Source: Streptomyces rishiriensis (lineage in GTDB: Bacteria; Actinomycetota; Actinomycetes; Streptomycetales; Streptomycetaceae). Taken from it: a stretch of 64,000 nt of DNA. Under the pieces are notes generated by a model. The model saw only the letters and a list, made by a program, of their open reading frames with translations, was not told where the DNA came from and did no database searches. Below are positions 1 through 8,679 of the stretch, piece by piece (position 1 is the first letter of the stretch; every line of letters starts with the position of its first letter). The stretch lies in assembly GCF_030815485.1 (NCBI RefSeq), contig NZ_JAUSWV010000002.1, positions 372,001 to 436,000 on the forward strand. The letters are read 5' to 3'. A program made the position numbers and the translations under genes.

Positions 1-929
1 TCCGCTGCCCGCCCGACGAATTGGCTCCCCGTCCGGGCGCGCCGCGGTGTCGGCGGGCCGGGCAGGTCGGCGCCGTCCCGTGGGGTTCCCACCGGCGGGG
101 GCGTGGGCGACGGACCCGGCCCGAGAGCGGGTGCGGATCCCGGAGCACGCCCGGCAGCGGGGCCGGCGGCGGGGACGTTGTTCAATGCGGGGTCGGTGGT
201 GAGGATCTGCTGGTGCAGTCGCCTCAGCGGGAGGCCAGGGTCACAGCCGAGCTCTTCGGCCAGCAGCAGCCGGATCTGCTGGTAGTGGTTGAGGGCATCG
301 GCCGGGCGACCGCAGCGGTACAGGGTGAGGATGAACTGGCCGGCCAGTCGTTCGTCGAGTGGGTGCATCTCGACCCGGGCCGACAACTCGGACAACAGTC
401 CGCCGTGGTGACCGCAGCGGAGCAGGACGTCGGTGTGGTCCAGTTCGACCGCGACCCGTTCTTGGCCGACCGCGTCGCGGAGGGCGTTGACCCAAGGGGT
501 GTCCAGACCCGCGAAGGCATCTCCCCGCCAGAGGCCGAGTGCCTGCCCGAACAGGGTTGCAGCCCGCTCGTCCTGTTCGTTCCGCGCGGCCGCGCGAGCC
601 CGTGCGGCAACGTCACGGAAACGGTGCAGATCCACTGCCACCGCCTCGACGTCGAGGACATACCCACCGGAACGGCGGACGATCTCCGCCCCCTGGGCGA
701 CGGCCAAGGCCCGCCGCAGACGGGAGACATAGCCGTAGACCGTGTTCCGGGCCCGCTGCGGGGGACGGTCGGCCCAGACGCGCTCGACGAGCTGGTCCAC
801 CGAAACCACCTGGTTGGCGTCCACCAGCAGCACTGCGAGCACACACCGCTGACGGGCATGGCCCAGATCGACGATTCGGCCGTCCACCCGCGCCTCGACG
901 CTGCCGAGCACACCGAACTCAACCGTCAC
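1..929 (-). CDS. AfsR/SARP-family transcriptional regulator, N-terminal part (cut by window edge)
   Basis: A DNA-binding activator of the Streptomyces antibiotic regulatory protein type, which usually switches on secondary-metabolite genes. The visible 309 residues begin at a GTG (927-929) with VTVEFGVLGSVEARVDG and the winged-helix region typical of OmpR-like SARPs (VDQLVERVWADRPP, then VYGYVSRLRRAL). A BTAD helical domain follows, with the hallmark stretch LDERLAGQFILTLYRCGRP. A Pro/Ala-rich linker leads to SQFVGRAA at the window edge, which looks like the start of an NB-ARC ATPase, so the full protein is probably a long AfsR-like regulator. It is transcribed out of the window. The family call is secure; target genes are unknown. 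Confidence 0.88.
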   Translation of the reverse strand, partial: MTVEFGVLGSVEARVDGRIVDLGHARQRCVLAVLLVDANQVVSVDQLVERVWADRPPQRARNTVYGYVSRLRRALAVAQGAEIVRRSGGYVLDVEAVAVDLHRFRDVAARARAAARNEQDERAATLFGQALGLWRGDAFAGLDTPWVNALRDAVGQERVAVELDHTDVLLRCGHHGGLLSELSARVEMHPLDERLAGQFILTLYRCGRPADALNHYQQIRLLLAEELGCDPGLPLRRLHQQILTTDPALNNVPAAGPAAGRAPGSAPALGPGPSPTPPPVGTPRDGADLPGPPTPRRARTGSQFVGRAA

Positions 930-1326
930 AGCACGCCCCCGACTCTCGGATCCCACCTTGGCATAACACCTTCGACCAGCCAATTCAACGTTTGCTCAAG
1001 GTTCGCCGACGGTCGGCCGAGCATCTTGGTCCAGGACAGGAGACAGCGGCACGAAGAACCCGGAGGGCCAGCTCGGCAAGCGTTCAGCGCACACAGCGAC
1101 ACGCCGCACCCGACGGGCGGGCGGTCTGCGACCCGGGGACGCGGAGTGGCGCCTCCGCACCAATTCCCCGGATACGCACGCATGTAGCGGCAGAACGCAG
1201 GCTGTCCCACTGAACGCACAGCGACCTCGCCCCGGGGTGCGAGCAGCACAGCCCTTGGGCCTCTGTCCCGTCGTCCACCCAGTGGATCCGTTCACCGTCA
1301 CACCATCGACATCCAGGAGGACCGCC
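930..1326. other. Intergenic region between divergent SARP gene and secreted-protein gene
   Basis: About 400 bases with no supported gene. It must carry both divergent promoters. Open frames here have no recognisable domain. I could not identify a clear SARP heptamer repeat. Confidence 0.5.
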
Positions 1327-1752
1327 ATGGTCAATGGCATCACGCTCAAGAGCGTTCAGAAGAAGCTCGCGGTCGCGGCCGCCGCCGCAGGCCTGGTCAT
1401 GGCCTTCTCCGGCCAGGCTCAGGCCGCGAGCTACTACCAGAGCACGTCCGACGGCTGCGCCTCCGTCAACGGCTCCTACAACTACTGGCAGGTCACGACG
1501 GGCTACGACACCAACTGGGACTTCACGATCTGGGACAACTGCGCGGACGGCAAGGGCGCGGGGCTCTACACCACCTACCAGAAGTGGGAGAACGGAGGGT
1601 GGAACTACCACGGCTACACCAAGCTCGGTTCGGACAGCAACGGCGCCAACGGCACCCCCGGCTACGCGAACGGCAGCGGGCACAGCGTCCGCGACGTGAA
1701 GCTGTACGTCTGCTTCGTCGGTGACGGCAATTCCTGCGTGGCGCTGTTCTGA
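1327..1752 (+). CDS. Small secreted protein, unknown function
   Basis: A 141-residue predicted exported protein. The ATG at 1327 is preceded by a strong AGGAGG at 1315-1320, which decides this start over a longer frame. The N-terminus has two lysines, a long hydrophobic Ala-rich core and an AQA-type signal peptidase I site near residue 33. The mature part is about 108 residues, rich in Tyr, Trp, Gly and Asn, with four cysteines that could form two disulfides (CAS, CADG, CFV, CVA). No enzyme motif is visible. It lies divergently from the SARP gene. I do not recognise the family; a small extracellular or spore-surface protein is possible. Confidence 0.8.
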   Translation: MVNGITLKSVQKKLAVAAAAAGLVMAFSGQAQAASYYQSTSDGCASVNGSYNYWQVTTGYDTNWDFTIWDNCADGKGAGLYTTYQKWENGGWNYHGYTKLGSDSNGANGTPGYANGSGHSVRDVKLYVCFVGDGNSCVALF

Positions 1753-2080
1753 CGTTCCCAGGAGTGGGTCCGGGTGAGCCCCCGGCCCTCGCCGGCGACA
1801 CCCCGTAGGGGCAGGGAGGGCGTGGTCGAAGTGCGCAGAGGCGCCCGGATCCTGGTGTACGGAGATGGCGTGGACGCCACGGCACCGGTGGAGGCGGCCT
1901 GTGTGCCAGCGGCAGCGGCTCAGTCTCCGCCACCGGATCCGGGCAGCACACGCGCCCCCCTCGTGGCGCCCGTTCTCCAGCCTGGTCGCTGATTCACGTT
2001 GGATTCCGGGCCGCCGAAGTCCGGGCTGGCCGTCACCCGGCCACAGGACACACCCAGCTTCCACCCGGGCCAGTTGCCGG
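1753..2080. other. Non-coding stretch before BTAD fragment
   Basis: No supported gene. It probably contains the end of the secreted-protein transcript and the broken junction where the BTAD gene lost its 5' part. Confidence 0.4.
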
Positions 2081-2644
2081 ATGCAGGGCCTGCGCAGCTC
2101 CCTGGGCAGCGACCCGTCCGGCAACGTCTACGTGCCGCGCCGCAAGGCGGGCGAGGACGCGTACCGGCTCACTGCCAGCGTGCGATGCGACTGGACCCGG
2201 TTCCTCCAGCTCGTCGAACGCGCACTGCCGCTGGGTCCGTCTGGCCTTCCCGACCTGGAGAAGGCGCTGACGCTGGTGCGGGGCAAGCCGTTCGGCGGTC
2301 GGCCACTGCCCTGGGCCAGGCCCTATCAGCAGGAAATGATCACGCTGATCGTCGACGTCGCGCACACCGTGGCCACCTACCGCATCCCCGCAGGCCCCCA
2401 CCACGATCTGAACGCCGCGCGCCGGGCCGTCTCGACCGGTCTCGATGTCGACGACACGGCCGAGCTCCTCTACCGGGATTGGATGCGTCTGGAAGCTGCG
2501 CGCGGGAACCGCTCCGGGCTGCACACCGCGATCACTCGCGTGCAGCAGGTCAACCGGGATTTGGTCTGCTCGCTCGAGATAGAGACCACGCAGCTCATCG
2601 ACGAACTCCTCAACGGCTCGGGCACCGTACGCAAGGCGCTGTAG
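2081..2644 (+). pseudogene. BTAD-domain regulator fragment (5' truncated)
   Basis: The frame encodes the C-terminal part of a bacterial transcriptional activator domain protein: LRSSLGSDPSGNVYVPRR, ALTLVRGKPFGGRP, a helical repeat stretch with GPHHDLNAARRAV, and LEAARGNRSGLHTAI. The type is known from long Streptomyces LysM/BTAD regulators. The preceding 200 bases of the same frame are low-complexity and unlike a protein N-terminus, and no upstream DNA-binding or LysM domain is present, so the gene has lost its 5' part. The ATG at 2081 is only the first start near the similarity. A short functional BTAD-only protein cannot be ruled out. Confidence 0.6.
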
Positions 2645-2694
2645 CCGATCGGTACGCGAGCGCCCTACCGGCCGGAAACGACGTCCCGGGCTGC

Positions 2695-2898
2695 CTACGC
2701 GAGCAGTTCACCGATGGCGGCCTCGGTGGAGGCGGGAGGGCGCGCACTCCACTGGCAGAAGGTGTCGCGGACGGCCTGCGCGACGGCCTGGACGTGCTGC
2801 GCCAGGTCGTCGTCGAGCGCCGTCACGTCTCCGGCCGTACACGTCGAGTTGTAGAGCAACCAAGGCCTGGCGCTCGCGCGGTGCCTCACCCATTTCAC
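2695..2898 (-). CDS. Small hypothetical ORF or gene relic
   Basis: A GTG-started frame of 67 codons whose product looks protein-like (VKWVRHRASARPWLLYN, then ALDDDLAQHVQAVAQAV, ending EAAIGELLA). It follows the PaaX-type gene on the same strand and its start overlaps that gene's end. It may be the remaining tail of a larger gene. I do not recognise the family. Low confidence that it is expressed. Confidence 0.3.
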   Translation of the reverse strand: MKWVRHRASARPWLLYNSTCTAGDVTALDDDLAQHVQAVAQAVRDTFCQWSARPPASTEAAIGELLA

Positions 2899-3770
2899 TG
2901 CGCGGCACCGTCTGCTACCTCTCGGGTGATGTCGGCGTAGAGGCGGAAGAGGACCGGGCGGGCTTCGCCGTGTTCTCGGTGGTGCAGGGCGGACCAGCAC
3001 CGGGCGATGAGGGCCCGGGTTTGGGTGCCGGGCCATGGCTGGGGCAGGAGTTGAGGCGGCAGGAGTGGGTCGGGTTCCATGGCGCGCGTGAGTTCGGCGG
3101 CTAGTTCGACCGCGATGGTGAGGAGTGCGGAGGGGGAGAGCCGGTCGGGGCCGGTGAGCGCGGCGAGGCGGGGGTGGGCGAGGCGGCTGAGGCGGTGGTA
3201 GCGCTCGGCGATCTCCTGCAGGGGCCACAGATGGCGGGCGAGTTCGGCAGGCTCCTGGGTGGCGCCCCTTCGCAGGTCCGTCGTGGTGAGAAGGGTGAGC
3301 GCTTCATGGGCGCCTAGGTGGCGGGCCGCTTCTTCAACGTACGGTTCCCAAGTGTTGGCGCAGACGTACAGTCCTCCCTGCAGCGGGGCACCGCCGAGGT
3401 GGACGAGGGTCTCGCGTAGGGAGTCCCGGGCCGTGCGCGCCGATTCGGGCACCGCGAAGGCGGCGAGGTGCCAGACACCGTCCCAGGGCGCGAGCCCGGC
3501 GTCCTGCTGGAACGCGTGGCGTAGGAAGTCGGCGTTGGGGGTGAGGGCACGCATGGTGTCCGCGGTGGCGTGCAGCTCGGCCTTGCGACCTCGGCCCTCG
3601 TGGGTGAACCGGCCTTCGGTCACGAGGCGTTTGACGCACAGCCGCACCTGCTGGTCACTCATGCCCAGGGTGTTGGCGACGGTGTAGAGCTCGTCCGCGC
3701 GGACGGTGCCGTCCTCGCGGATCAGCGCGTGGACGAGCATGCGGGTGGGGATCTCGATGTGTTCGGTCAT
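2895..3770 (-). CDS. PaaX-family transcriptional regulator
   Basis: A 291-residue protein. The N-terminal winged helix-turn-helix (residues about 8-60: RMLVHALIREDG, then MSDQQVRLCVKRLVTEGRF) is typical of PaaX-type repressors. The middle contains the PaaX-like W-D/W-H motif (APWDGVWHLAAFAVPES) and GLYVCANTWEP. The C-terminal helical part has LPQPWPGTQTRALIARCW, matching the PaaX C-terminal domain. Classical PaaX senses phenylacetyl-CoA, but nothing nearby belongs to that pathway, so the ligand is unknown. Its ATG overlaps the stop of the upstream GNAT gene (ATGA), so the two are translationally coupled. It probably binds the large palindrome at 4447-4488. Confidence 0.88.
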   Translation of the reverse strand: MTEHIEIPTRMLVHALIREDGTVRADELYTVANTLGMSDQQVRLCVKRLVTEGRFTHEGRGRKAELHATADTMRALTPNADFLRHAFQQDAGLAPWDGVWHLAAFAVPESARTARDSLRETLVHLGGAPLQGGLYVCANTWEPYVEEAARHLGAHEALTLLTTTDLRRGATQEPAELARHLWPLQEIAERYHRLSRLAHPRLAALTGPDRLSPSALLTIAVELAAELTRAMEPDPLLPPQLLPQPWPGTQTRALIARCWSALHHREHGEARPVLFRLYADITREVADGAAQ

Positions 3771-4411
3771 GGTGTGTTCAATCCTCTCGGCCCGTTCGCC
3801 CCGACAGGGCGGTGCATGGTGGTCACCGCGCCGAAGCCCATGAGTCCGCGAAGCCAGGGCGTGTGCTCGATCCGTACGGCCGTGAAGCCGCGCCGCTCGT
3901 ACAGAGCCCTGGCGCGCGGGTTGGTGTCGATCACGTCCAGTCGGATCTCCCGGCAGTCCTGCTCAGCCGCGACTGCGGCCACTTCTTCGATGAGCAGGCT
4001 TCCGACACCGCGGCCACGTATGTCCGGGTCCACGGCGATGCCGTCCATGACGAGCTGCCCGGGGGCCGGGTGGCGTTCGAACAGGGCGAGGAGCAGGAGT
4101 CGGTGCAGTCCCCGCAGGTGCCCGTATGCGCGCAGCACGGCCGCAGCCGAGCCCCCGGTGAGGGCCCGCCCGCCGAGCTGGTAGCCGGCGAGGCCGACGA
4201 GCTGCCCATCGAGGAACGCGCACACCGCGCGGTCGGCGTTCAGGTGGGCGGTGAGGAAGGACACCGCCTTGTCCGGCGGGTTCAGGGCGGGGCCGAGTTT
4301 GCGGCCGAAGGCGTCCCAATACAGCTCGGCCACCCGCCGCTCGGCTCCTTCCGGTATCCCCCGCCGGACTGTCACCGGCCCGGTGCCGGTATCCGGCGCG
4401 TCGAATCCCAT
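3767..4411 (-). CDS. GNAT-family N-acetyltransferase
   Basis: A 214-residue acyl-CoA transferase of the GCN5 fold. The acetyl-CoA P-loop motif is GIAVDPDIRGRGVGSLLI, followed by IRLDVIDTNPRARALYERRGF, the classic motif A/B arrangement. The acceptor is unknown. The frame is open to a GTG at 4456, but that start lies inside the palindrome at 4447-4488. I chose the ATG at 4411, preceded by AGAGGGG. First gene of a two-gene operon with the PaaX regulator. The pair faces an alpha/beta hydrolase gene, suggesting a small detoxification or catabolic unit. Confidence 0.88.
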   Translation of the reverse strand: MGFDAPDTGTGPVTVRRGIPEGAERRVAELYWDAFGRKLGPALNPPDKAVSFLTAHLNADRAVCAFLDGQLVGLAGYQLGGRALTGGSAAAVLRAYGHLRGLHRLLLLALFERHPAPGQLVMDGIAVDPDIRGRGVGSLLIEEVAAVAAEQDCREIRLDVIDTNPRARALYERRGFTAVRIEHTPWLRGLMGFGAVTTMHRPVGANGPRGLNTP

Positions 4412-4446
4412 GCGATGTCCCCTCTTGTGGCCGTAACCTCCCCTCG

Positions 4447-4488
4447 AAACTATCACTCACTGAACGATCGTTCCAGTAGTGATAGTTT
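4447..4488. promoter_or_regulatory. Large imperfect palindrome, putative PaaX operator
   Basis: Outer arms AAACTATCACT (4447-4457) and AGTGATAGTTT (4478-4488) are exact reverse complements. An inner perfect palindrome AACGATCGTT (4463-4472) sits at the centre, offset by one base within the arms. The element lies between the divergent GNAT-PaaX operon and the hydrolase gene, as expected for an operator controlling both. That PaaX is the binder is inference. Confidence 0.65.
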
Positions 4489-4524
4489 TATGTCGATTGA
4501 ATCGAACAGAGGCGGTCAGATCTC

Positions 4525-5589
4525 ATGTACGCAAAGATCCAGCCCCGACGGCGCGTGCTCCGCATCGCCGCGTGGTCCATCGTCGCGGTCCTGGTCGTGG
4601 CCGCTGGTCTCGTCGGCGTGGTGCTGTGGCAGAACACCTACGACATGGAGGAGGAACGGGTGTCGATACGCCACGGCGGCCACACCCTCAACGGAGTACT
4701 CGCCACTCCCAGGGACGCCCGCAAGCAGCACGGCCTGGTCGTGTACGTTCACGACGACGGCCCCGTCAGCGCCACCCACGACGACGGTTACAAGCCCATG
4801 TGGGAAGCGAATGCCAAGGCCGGGTACGCCTCCCTGTCCTGGGACAAGCCCGGAGTCGCAGGCGCACCCGGCGACTGGCTCGACCAGTCCATGGACGACC
4901 GAGCCGACGAGGCCGCCGCCGCCATCGCCTGGGCCCGCGCCCGCCCGGACATCGATGGCGACCGGATCGGGCTCTGGGGCGCCAGTCAGGCGGGCTGGGT
5001 CGTGCCGAAGATCGCCGCCAAGACGCCCGTGAGCTTCGTCATCGCCGTCTCGCCTGCGATCAACTGGCTCCAGCAGGGCCGCTACAACCTTCTCGCCGAG
5101 CTGCGCGCCGACGGCGCGTCGGCGGCCCGCACCGAGGCGGAGATCGCCAGGAGCGAGACGACCCGCCGGCTGCTGGAACGCGAGGCGACCTTCGAGGAGT
5201 ACGTCAGGGCGATGGGCGGCGACGCGGACGGCATGACCGCCGACCGCTGGGGCTTCATCTCCAAGAACTACACCGCGGACGCCACCCAGGATCTCCGCGC
5301 TCTGCGCGGTGTACCCGTATTGCTCACCCTCGCAGGCCACGACATCAACGTGGACACCGCCGACACGGAGCGCGGCTACCGCAGTGCGCTGGACCGAGGC
5401 GGTGCATTGACGGTCAAGCGATACCCGGACGCGGCCCATTCACTGCTCAAACGGTCCATCGAGCAGTCGGACCTCAAGACCACGCTCACCGCGCTCTTCT
5501 TCCCTCGTTCGCTCTTCGCGGACGGATACCTGGACGACCAACGGCAGTTTCTTGAGGATCTCGGCCACGGCGGCAACGCCACGCCATGA
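4525..5589 (+). CDS. Membrane-anchored alpha/beta hydrolase
   Basis: A 354-residue serine hydrolase. Residues about 10-33 form one transmembrane segment (IAAWSIVAVLVVAAGLVGVV), so the catalytic domain probably faces outward. The nucleophile elbow is GASQAGW (Ser in GxSxG), an acid candidate lies in AGHDINVDTADT, and the His in YPDAAHSLL completes a triad. The motif order matches dienelactone-hydrolase/BAAT-like peptidase S9-fold proteins. Substrate unknown. The ATG at 4525 is the first suitable start after the palindrome. Divergent from GNAT-PaaX and probably controlled by the same operator. Confidence 0.85.
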   Translation: MYAKIQPRRRVLRIAAWSIVAVLVVAAGLVGVVLWQNTYDMEEERVSIRHGGHTLNGVLATPRDARKQHGLVVYVHDDGPVSATHDDGYKPMWEANAKAGYASLSWDKPGVAGAPGDWLDQSMDDRADEAAAAIAWARARPDIDGDRIGLWGASQAGWVVPKIAAKTPVSFVIAVSPAINWLQQGRYNLLAELRADGASAARTEAEIARSETTRRLLEREATFEEYVRAMGGDADGMTADRWGFISKNYTADATQDLRALRGVPVLLTLAGHDINVDTADTERGYRSALDRGGALTVKRYPDAAHSLLKRSIEQSDLKTTLTALFFPRSLFADGYLDDQRQFLEDLGHGGNATP

Positions 5590-5598
5590 CACTCCCGC

Positions 5599-5792
5599 AA
5601 GGCCGGCACGTGGTCGTAAGGACACCAGAGAACCTGGCGCAGGTCGGCCTGTCCTGGCGGCCGCAGCAGGGGTATGTCGCGTAGATACAGCTGGGCCACG
5701 GGCAGCATGGGCAGTCTGCGGGCAACGGGCAACGGAGGGCCGAAGTCGAGTCGCTCCGCGAGCGTTGCGGCGTTCCGCTCCTTGATCGTCTC
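5599..5792 (-). pseudogene. Relic of a hypothetical (possibly DUF1963-like) protein
   Basis: The minus strand reads as a plausible protein fragment without a start: ETIKERNAATLAERLDFG, PVARRLPMLPVAQL and QVLWCPYDHVP. The LWCPYDH signature recalls a conserved Streptomyces hypothetical family related to YwqG/DUF1963. Similarity is lost before the end of the convergent hydrolase gene. Family assignment is tentative. Confidence 0.35.
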
Positions 5793-5907
5793 CGCCCTCG
5801 GGCGTTATCCCAGGACCACCGTGATCACCTTGGCCCCTGAGTGCTCTTCTTAGCCGGGTCGAGCATGGTGGTTGGCCCACGAAGTGGGCGTGCGGGCGGT
5901 GCCGGGT

Positions 5908-7191
5908 TCACGCTTCGGTGGCGGACGTCGCTGATGCCCGGTGGGACGGCGCCAAAGTTCCCGGCAGCTCTCGGAGGGCGCGGATGGGGGAGCAGAAGAC
6001 CGGGAGGAAGGCGCTGGCCAGGCACACGGCGCCTGCCCACACGGCGATGCGTACGTTCGCGGCCTCACCGATGAGGCCGCCCAGGGTGGAGCCGATGGCC
6101 AGGGCGCCGGTGAGCAGGAAGCGGAAGGTGGCGTTCATGCGGCCGAGTAGCGGATCCGGAGTCAGGTGCTGGCGCAAGGTGACGCCCAGGACGTTGTCGA
6201 TGCCCGTCTTGGTCATGGTAACCAGCCACGCAGCGCCGGCCACCCACAGCCACGTACCGGTGCCGACCAGTGCAACGGCCAGCGCGGCGGGTGCGAACCA
6301 CAGCCCGGCCAGGGCCAGGGTGCGGCCGTGGCCGAGGCTGGCGGCGAGGGGGCGGGCGAGGCGGGCACCGAACAGGATGCCCAGGCCGCCGGCTGCCCAG
6401 TACAGGCCGAGTGCTGCGGCGGGCAGGTGCAGTTCGCGGGTGAACAGCACTGGCAACATGGCGTTGATCATCTGTGCGCCGAGGTTGGTGAGGGTCGCGG
6501 TGAGCGCCAGGGACCGCAGCTCGCGGGTGCCCAGGACGTGGCGCAGCCCTTCCGCGATCTCGGTACGTAGCCGTCGCCTGGCGCTCGAGGGCTGCGTGCG
6601 AGCGGGGTTGCGGGCCATACCAGTGAGCCAGCCGGCGGAGGCGAGGTAGGCGAGGGCCCCGCCGAGAATCGCCAGGGGTGCCGTGAGGAGTTGGACCATC
6701 AAGCCGCCGGCGCCGCGGCCGGCGATGTTGGCGCCGGCCATCAGGCTGACGATGGCGGCGTTCGCCGGTACCAGGCGCTCGCGGCCGACCAGTTCGGGCA
6801 GGACGCTCTGCGAGCCGACGTCGAAGAACACGGTGGCACAACCGCTCAGCAGCACCACTGCGTACAGCTGCGGCAGCGAGAGCACGCCCAGCCACCAGGT
6901 GACCGGAATGGAGGCGAGCAACACCGCGCGAGCGGCGTCGGCGGCCACCAGCAGGCGGCGCCCGGGCAGGCGGTCCACCCACGCGCCCGCGGGCAGCCCG
7001 ATGAGCAGGAAGGCGGCGGTGGACAGCGCAGCCAGCGCACCGGCCTGGCCGGGGCCGGCGTCGAGCGTGGTGACGGCGAGCAGCGGAATCGCCACATAAC
7101 CGACGTTGCTGCCGAGGTGGCTGAGGGCGCTTGCGGCAAAGAGCGTGCGGAAGGCGCCCACGCGCCACGGAGAATCTGGGGCTTTGGTCAT
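5908..7191 (-). CDS. MFS transporter
   Basis: A 427-residue integral membrane protein with about 12 hydrophobic segments. The N-terminal half has the MFS motif A-like loop GAWVDRLPGRRLL between segments 2 and 3. The C-terminal half contains GILFGARLARPLAASLG and the helix ending LGGLIGEAANVRIAVWAG. It resembles the MFS_3/enterobactin-exporter-like drug exporters common in actinomycetes. The frame is open to a GTG at 7227; I chose the ATG at 7191 (MTKAPDSPWRVGAFR) because exporters of this type begin a few residues before the first helix. Divergent from the ArsR-type gene at 7248, which probably regulates it. Confidence 0.87.
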   Translation of the reverse strand: MTKAPDSPWRVGAFRTLFAASALSHLGSNVGYVAIPLLAVTTLDAGPGQAGALAALSTAAFLLIGLPAGAWVDRLPGRRLLVAADAARAVLLASIPVTWWLGVLSLPQLYAVVLLSGCATVFFDVGSQSVLPELVGRERLVPANAAIVSLMAGANIAGRGAGGLMVQLLTAPLAILGGALAYLASAGWLTGMARNPARTQPSSARRRLRTEIAEGLRHVLGTRELRSLALTATLTNLGAQMINAMLPVLFTRELHLPAAALGLYWAAGGLGILFGARLARPLAASLGHGRTLALAGLWFAPAALAVALVGTGTWLWVAGAAWLVTMTKTGIDNVLGVTLRQHLTPDPLLGRMNATFRFLLTGALAIGSTLGGLIGEAANVRIAVWAGAVCLASAFLPVFCSPIRALRELPGTLAPSHRASATSATEA

Positions 7192-7247
7192 GCGGCGTAC
7201 GGTGCGGGACGCTGCGCGGCTCCCCACAGAGATTTAGGCTCAGCTAA

Positions 7248-8333
7248 ATGATCGAGGTGGAATTCGCCATCGAGGACGTGGCACGCACCCGCTTCGCGAT
7301 CTCTCCGCTGTGGGAGGTCGTGGCAAGCGTCCGGGTGCTCAAGGGTGCGGACGAACACGGCCTGCACCGCACATGGGCAGACCGCGTACGCCCCCGGCTG
7401 GCGGCGGCAGGTCTCGACCTGAGCCCGCTGTTCGACCTCGTCCCGATGCCCGTCCGCTCGCCCTGGGCCGGCCGCATCCCGGGGTTCATCTGCCCGCCGC
7501 CCACGACGCCGCTGCCGTCGCTGGAGGTGGAGCTGGCCACGGTGCGGGCCATGCCGCCGGCGCTTCTGCACACCACGGCCGAAGTGCCGGAAGCGCGGAT
7601 GGCCGCACTGCGCGGCAATCCGGCCACCGAGCTCGCGCGGCTGGCCGATGCGATCGAGGCGTACTGGGAGCTGGCGCTGGCCCCGTACTGGTCACGCATC
7701 CTCACCCTTCTGGAGGACGACATCCGCTACCGCGCCGGCCGCCTGGTCGCCGGCGGCGCACAGCACCTGTTCACCGACCTCGACCCGCAGGTCACCTGGG
7801 CCCAAGGCACCCTGCACCTGGAACACCGCACCGCGCGCGGAGCGCGCCGGCTCGACGGCCAAGGCCTGCTGCTGGTGCCCTCCGTCTTCATCTGGCCACG
7901 CGTCTTCTCCGTGCTCAACGAACCCTGGCAGCCCTCGCTGCGCTATCCACCCCGCGCCGTCGGCACGCTCTGGCACACCCGGCCCGCGACCGCCCCCAAC
8001 GCCCTGGCGGGGGTGCTGGGGCGCTCCCGCGCGATGGTCCTGACCGAGCTGACCGCCCCCGCATCCACCACCGAACTCGCCCGCCGTACCGGCCTGACCC
8101 CCGGCGGCACCTCCCAGCACCTCACCGCCCTGCGGAACGCCGGTCTGGTCAGCGCCCACCGCGCAGGCAGGCAGGTCCTGTACGCGCGTACCCGAGCCGG
8201 CCAGACAGTGACAGAGGCTGCCCAGTCGGGCTCACCACCATCCGCTGCGGACGCACAAACCCAGCACCCACAGGCTGCCGACGAATTTCGAGGGGCCAAC
8301 CCCAATGCGAAGCCGGGCTTGAGCCCGGTGTGA
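7248..8333 (+). CDS. ArsR-type HTH regulator with long N-terminal domain (DUF5937-like)
   Basis: A 361-residue protein. The C-terminal third carries an ArsR-type winged helix (residues about 265-325: RSRAMVLTELTAPASTTELARRTGLTP, GTSQHLTALRNAGLV). The N-terminal 240 residues match the DUF5937-type sensor region of Streptomyces ArsR-like proteins (IPGFICPPPTTPLPSLEVEL; LVPSVFIWPRVF). The gene is divergent from an MFS exporter, a common arrangement for a repressor with a drug exporter. The last 35 residues look unrelated to the family and run into a sigma-factor relic, so the true C-terminus may have been altered by rearrangement at about 8220-8330. Confidence 0.82.
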   Translation: MIEVEFAIEDVARTRFAISPLWEVVASVRVLKGADEHGLHRTWADRVRPRLAAAGLDLSPLFDLVPMPVRSPWAGRIPGFICPPPTTPLPSLEVELATVRAMPPALLHTTAEVPEARMAALRGNPATELARLADAIEAYWELALAPYWSRILTLLEDDIRYRAGRLVAGGAQHLFTDLDPQVTWAQGTLHLEHRTARGARRLDGQGLLLVPSVFIWPRVFSVLNEPWQPSLRYPPRAVGTLWHTRPATAPNALAGVLGRSRAMVLTELTAPASTTELARRTGLTPGGTSQHLTALRNAGLVSAHRAGRQVLYARTRAGQTVTEAAQSGSPPSAADAQTQHPQAADEFRGANPNAKPGLSPV

Positions 8334-8581
8334 AACTCGGGGCCTATCTGCGCAGGACATCATCGCGTCTGGCAATCGACACGTTGCGCGCGCAGAAGCG
8401 GATCGATCTGATGGACGAGACCGCGCTTGTGGCGGCCAGCAACCCGGGCGGTGAGGACGCCGATCCGCTGAAGGAGCTGGTCCAGCCCGCGATCGAGGCC
8501 ATGCCGCTCAGCAGGCGCCGCACGGTTGTGCAGCTGCAGAGCCAGGGTCTCGCGACGCCAAAGTCGTGGGGGGCCCGATGA
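8330..8581 (+). pseudogene. Sigma-70-like factor fragment
   Basis: A frame overlapping the end of the ArsR-type gene encodes pieces of an ECF-like sigma factor: YLRRTSSRLAIDTLRAQKR (region 2.4-like) and LVQPAIEAMPLSRRRTVVQL (start of region 4), then stops at KSWGAR before the region 4.2 helix-turn-helix. Both ends are missing, so it cannot be functional. Confidence 0.6.
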
Positions 8582-8679
8582 AGCCGACGCGGAAACACGG
8601 TGGAGCCCGTTCCACCCCTACTACCGCTGCTGAGCCTGAGTACAGCCTGCTCACATTCCGAGCAACGGGGACTCTTCGT

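Noticed and set aside
1084..2124. A 346-codon minus-strand frame over the small secreted protein
   Set aside because: Antisense shadow; the plus-strand gene has a signal peptide and a strong SD.
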